From Acanthaster planci (lineage: Eukaryota; Echinodermata; Asteroidea; Valvatida; Acanthasteridae): a DNA stretch of 64,000 bases. The DNA lies in assembly GCF_001949145.1 (NCBI RefSeq), contig NW_019091437.1, positions 296,754 to 360,753 on the forward strand. The letters are read 5' to 3'. Of this stretch, positions 60,715-64,000 are shown in pieces. Under the pieces are notes generated by a model. That model had not been told where the DNA came from, searched no databases, and worked only from the letters and a program-made list of their open reading frames with translations. Each line of letters starts with the position of its first letter. Within the stretch, counting starts at the first letter, position 1. Made by a program: the position numbers and the translations under genes.

Positions 60715-62285
60715 GATTACATGGTGGCAAAGATGATGGAACCATAATTCAAGTAATTTATCGAGTTTCTCCTTGAATACCAAGCAATTTTTAAGTATTC
60801 TGCTGTTCACACTTAGCTACACATATGCATCCAAGTGAGGGGCTCTAGTTGTAAGAATGAGTGTTGACTTATTCTCTTGAAATAGTAGAAAATGCAAGGG
60901 ATAAGAAGCACCACAGTTGATTGATGCAATAAATAGACCAAACTCAGTTTAAAGCTTCTTCTATTGATCATTTAAACAGTGCAAAACTTAATTTTGAAGT
61001 TATTCAATTTGGCGTTCAAGTTAGTGTCTATAGGTTTCAAATGTATTGGCACAAGTTAAAACTTACTAATTATTGTATTTTGATATGAATTATCTGGGAG
61101 AATTCTGATGTTCTGATTTTTATGAAGCCTTTGAATGCATTAGTATTTATGTACAGTAGCATTGCGCATTATGGCAAGAATGAATGGATCGCTGAGGCCG
61201 GAATACAAACTTTAGGGAAATGACTGCTAAGTTTAGGGAAAACAAAGGATGGTATATGTACAGTACTTTGAATCTATTATCTACAAACTAGGTCCAAAGT
61301 CATTAAACCTTTGCTTTTTATCATATCTCTCGGCACAATCATGGGGTACATTATTTTGATTTAATCACAGTCTCCTGAACTGGATAAACTGTGACTGGAC
61401 AAAAAGATGTCATTCATAATGGCGCAGATTCAAACTGCGAACTTTAAGTTTCCATCCTTGTGAACTGTAGTACTGAAGCCAAATGAACTTTATTTTCACA
61501 TCAGGGCTCATATTTTATCCCAAACTTCATCTTATGTTTCACAACTTTCATTTCCATTGGTAAGTTTTTGTCCATCTGGTAGTTGATGACCCCATCTCAG
61601 TTTCATTTCCTTTTTGCTCCAATAAGCTGTCAATTTGATTATTCTTTCAAGTATCAAGCTCTTTAAAAGTAGTTTTGGCCCCTTGCGGTCATACCTTTGG
61701 AAAATTATTGACATCTTTCAGATAATTGTGTGTTGGTTTTTATTTTATTGTAAGCATTTTTGACAGACAAACATCATACATATGCAGTGCAATAGTTACA
61801 GAAGTTTAGACAGGTTGCTGTCTAAATTTGTTGCATTTATCTTGTGCACTGGAAACAGAAACCAGACCAGTCTGTAACCAGTGGATCTGGCAGACTTTAT
61901 TTCCCTTTTAAAAATCCTTCAGGAATATGAATCTACCTAAAAAGAAAAGAAAAACATGTATGGAAAGTAACCACATGATCTGACTAAGAAAAAAAAATAA
62001 AGGAAGAAAACAATTTTTTTAAAAATAACCTACAGAATGTGGCTCGAACACGGCACGATGACTTTACGATAAACAGTACCATGACAATGGGTGGAAATTG
62101 AAACTCTGTATACTGGGCAATGATAATATTGTGCAATGCTGTAACCATAGAATTTCCTAGCTGCCTTACAGTTACCCTAACTACAGCCACTTGAAAAATT
62201 ATAATCATGCACTGCACTGGCCTGCAGTAAAAGTGACAATCTAAAAGCATTTTCAATGTAGGCGTGCTGTGTGAAACAGAATGGG
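60715..62285. other. No supported gene
   Basis: AT-rich DNA. No exon, transposon end or RNA gene was recognised on either strand. Confidence 0.5.
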
Positions 62286-62292
62286 GGACTTT

Positions 62293-62755
62293 GAGGCTGA
62301 GTTCGGGCGGCTTGTTCTCATATGTTCACGAACAGTTCGATTTGGTGTTCGTGGTCTGGCCACTTAAACGCCAGGAACGTACAACCGGTTATTGCTACAT
62401 TTGTTTGTAGCAAGCAACATGCAACATGGCAGTGTCCTAGTGCATTCTTCGAGACTTAATGTTTCAGTAGCTGGGCTCACTTGTTTTCCATTAAAAACAA
62501 ATAATTTCTGCTATGGAAAATTATTGTTAATTTTGCAAAACTTTCCATTGTCACCAGCTTTGTAAGCTATCTCGATTGTTTTTGTGGGGTTTCAAAAATC
62601 AAATCTCACGAGTTTTCCATGTGTTCGTGTAAAACCCTGATGAGAAGGTGGTGTGTGATTCTGTTCCAAGAACAGTGTTCTTGGGTCGTGTTCTCGCCGT
62701 TCAAGCGTGGGAATAAGAAACCCCTGTCAAGAACAGACCGCCCGACCTCGACCTG
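62293..62755. mobile_element. Inverted-repeat element, CpG-rich ends (MITE family 4)
   Basis: The left end GAGGCTGAGTTCGGGCGGCT, then TGTTCT, pairs with the right end, whose reverse complement reads CAGGTCGAGGTCGGGCGGTC, then TGTTCT. About 21 of 27 positions agree. The element is about 463 bp. It contains GTTCGTG/CACGAAC words and a perfect 19-bp palindrome CCAAGAACAGTGTTCTTGG at 62666-62684. No transposase frame, and no clear target duplication. Confidence 0.7.
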
Positions 62756-62820
62756 AGATGCTGGCAGCAGCAGACATACTGGTCCTTTTCACAGTATCAC
62801 ATGTGCGCACAATGGGTGTC

Positions 62821-62946
62821 AGTCACTTTGCCCCGTTTCCGCTGTACCCCTAACCACTTCGCCCTTAACCACTTCGCTCCATTGCCACGAAGCCCCATCC
62901 CCACATCACCCCACAGCCACTTCGCCCCATTTCCAATTCACCCCGG
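62821..62946. repeat. Array of CACTTCGCCCC-type units, left arm of an inverted pair
   Basis: Five or so irregular units begin CACTTTGCCCC, CACTTCGCCC, CACTTCGCTCC, CACGAAGCCCC and CACTTCGCCCC, with spacers containing TAACC and CCATTGC. Spacing varies from 15 to about 35 bp. The reverse complement of the pattern occurs at 63770-63809. Confidence 0.8.
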
Positions 62947-62993
62947 TCAAGCTTGAATGCATTTGGAAACTCTGGCATAAACAGGGTGCCTTT

Positions 62994-63344
62994 TTATACA
63001 TGTCGGTGGCATGGATTGACACCAAGTGAAAATGGATTTGATAATAAAATTTCAGTCACGAAAAGAACAATATCATTCCCTTTTATTTTCATCATAGTTT
63101 CTCTGTAGTCCTCTATGGATCCACAGTCTTCTCTTCCACTTTTGTGAATCTGTTTCCAAACAAAGTGGACTGTTGGAAGACAGAAATAAAAACATGCATG
63201 TCTTTCCTTTATATTCTCCTTTGGCAAATATATTCTATTGTAGAGTCTTAACTTCAGAGTACCACGAAGGTAGAAACAGTTGCATGCAGCGAACGCATCA
63301 CCGGGTGGTAAGATAGATGACCGGCATCCCACGTGGTCAGACAC
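62994..63344 (-). CDS. Open frame of 116 codons between inverted arrays, unknown
   Basis: A minus-strand frame with an ATG start (MSDHVGCRSS) and a stop at 62994. Composition is ordinary for a protein, with segments such as RLYNRIYLPKENIKERHAC and VHFVWKQIHKSGREDC. It lies inside the interval bounded by the inverted arrays at 62821-62946 and 63770-63809, so it could be cargo or a remnant protein of an element with those ends. I recognise no transposase, nuclease or polymerase motif. Frames this long are uncommon here but not exceptional, so chance remains possible. Confidence 0.25.
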   Translation of the reverse strand: MSDHVGCRSSILPPGDAFAACNCFYLRGTLKLRLYNRIYLPKENIKERHACFYFCLPTVHFVWKQIHKSGREDCGSIEDYRETMMKIKGNDIVLFVTEILLSNPFSLGVNPCHRHV

Positions 63345-63349
63345 CCGGG

Positions 63350-63765
63350 ATTGTTTGACGCTAGAAATGCAATATTAACATAAATGTCAGTCAAGAGTCA
63401 CATTATCCCTTAAGTTTCTATAATCATATTTTGGTGAAACTGAGCACGCGCATGCAATTACAATTTCAGCATACCTTCATGCTCCTTACAGCGATAGAGG
63501 GAGTTGCCGACTTCACTCACGTGTGTCACTGCATTGAAAGAATTAGATTATTTCCTGGCCGTGTGACTCGTATCAACCCGAATCGCGTGAGGCTGGACGT
63601 CAACAGACTGTCAGGATGATCGTGTTTATTGTAACATTTTCCTTGAAAAATTGTTTGAATGGAAACCTTTAGTTTGGCTGGGCAGACAAACTGTTGATGT
63701 TGCAGCCTCCGCCTAGATTAAACTAAAACAAAAGATCTTATAGTTTACATTGGAGCAAACTGCCA
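63350..63765. other. Interior of the inverted-array interval, no firm gene
   Basis: A plus-strand frame at 63431-63619 ends in an arginine-rich stretch (IERIRLFPGRVTRINPNRVR) rich in CpG and overlaps a GTGAGG donor-like site. No acceptor, homology or start context supports it. Confidence 0.3.
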
Positions 63766-63769
63766 GAGA

Positions 63770-63809
63770 GGCGAAGTGGCAATGGGGCGACATGGTTAGG
63801 GGCGAAGTG
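63770..63809. repeat. GGCGAAGTGG-type array, right arm of an inverted pair
   Basis: GGCGAAGTGGCAATGGGGCG, then CATGGTTAG and GGGCGAAGTG, is the reverse complement of CACTTCGCCCTTAACC through CCATTGCC in the array near 62850-62895. Only about 40 bp of the longer left array is matched. Confidence 0.8.
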
Positions 63810-63811
63810 TC

Positions 63812-64000
63812 TGTAAAGCCTCAGAACTACTGCACACGTGCTTGGAATAATATGCGCCTGCTCAGAACTGATAAAAAGGATCAGCATGTTTGCCGCCACC
63901 AACAAGTGTCTCAGTCTCCCATTCGAGCTGTATTTTGTCCATTCTCAAAGTGGGTTGCCTAGCCTTACTTCTGAAAACTGTACGGCATGTATGACATGTA
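63812..64000. other. Window end, nothing recognised
   Basis: Open in one plus frame to 63962 without motifs. No element end or exon was recognised. Confidence 0.4.

Noticed and set aside
60355-60810. 151-codon minus-strand frame
   Set aside because: It lies largely over repeat A copy 3, is not conserved in copies 1 and 2, and has no recognisable domain.
62666-62684. Palindrome resembling a steroid-receptor response element
   Set aside because: The AGAACA and TGTTCT half-sites are spaced by one base and not three, and the site lies inside a transposon-like element.
1-64000. CRISPR array, prophage, operon or other prokaryotic system
   Set aside because: No regularly spaced repeats with unique spacers, no coding density and no ribosome-binding-site pattern. 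The DNA is eukaryotic.

Overview
This window is animal (metazoan) genomic DNA, not bacterial or phage. Open reading frames are short: the longest without ambiguous bases is 183 codons, about what chance gives in 64 kb read in six frames. There are no operons, and the one gene I recognise is split by introns with GT/AG borders. The text is rich in homopolymers, short palindromes such as TACATGTA, minisatellites and small non-autonomous DNA transposons, and one run of N marks an assembly gap. These traits and the ciliary gene suit a marine invertebrate, perhaps a deuterostome such as a lancelet, hemichordate or echinoderm. I cannot fix the species from this sequence.

The best-supported gene is on the minus strand at about 57.1-59.8 kb. 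It is a homologue of C20orf85, now CIMIP1 (ciliary microtubule inner protein 1, Pfam family LLC1). Its last exon (57138-57395), the preceding exon (59466-59547) and the end of a further upstream exon (59687 upward) join in phase. The start codon was not found. Its transcript may end near 54.0 kb, where the minus strand has an AATAAA signal.

Other coding evidence is weak. 52.6-53.3 kb is a CpG-rich stretch with three strong plus-strand splice donors and an open frame that reads like a signal peptide ending exactly at one donor. This could be the promoter and first coding exon of a secreted or membrane protein. Single candidate exons lie at 36109-36192 (+), 45193-45341 (+, with a poly(A) signal after its stop), 46011-46063 (+), 47715-47764 (+), 8518-8593 (+) and 21288-21447 (-). 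None has an assigned gene, and they may not belong together.

Region by region: 1-250 is the end of a satellite with an inverted copy. 0.25-26 kb is mostly featureless apart from one copy of repeat A, a 78-bp duplication and one MITE. 26.3-28.5 kb is a cluster of three dispersed repeats (A, B, C) that recur at 4.8, 32, 46.7 and 60.5 kb. 32.6 kb has a 12-bp minisatellite. 34.4-35.0 kb is a 30-bp minisatellite interrupted by the assembly gap. 38-52 kb holds several inverted-repeat elements and an exact 111-bp tandem duplication. 52.6-60 kb is the most gene-like part. 60-64 kb has a third copy of repeat A, a 463-bp inverted-repeat element, and an inverted pair of GC-rich arrays flanking about 0.8 kb.

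I found no CRISPR array, rRNA, convincing tRNA, prokaryotic gene, autonomous transposase or reverse transcriptase. The novelty here is mainly in the repeats.
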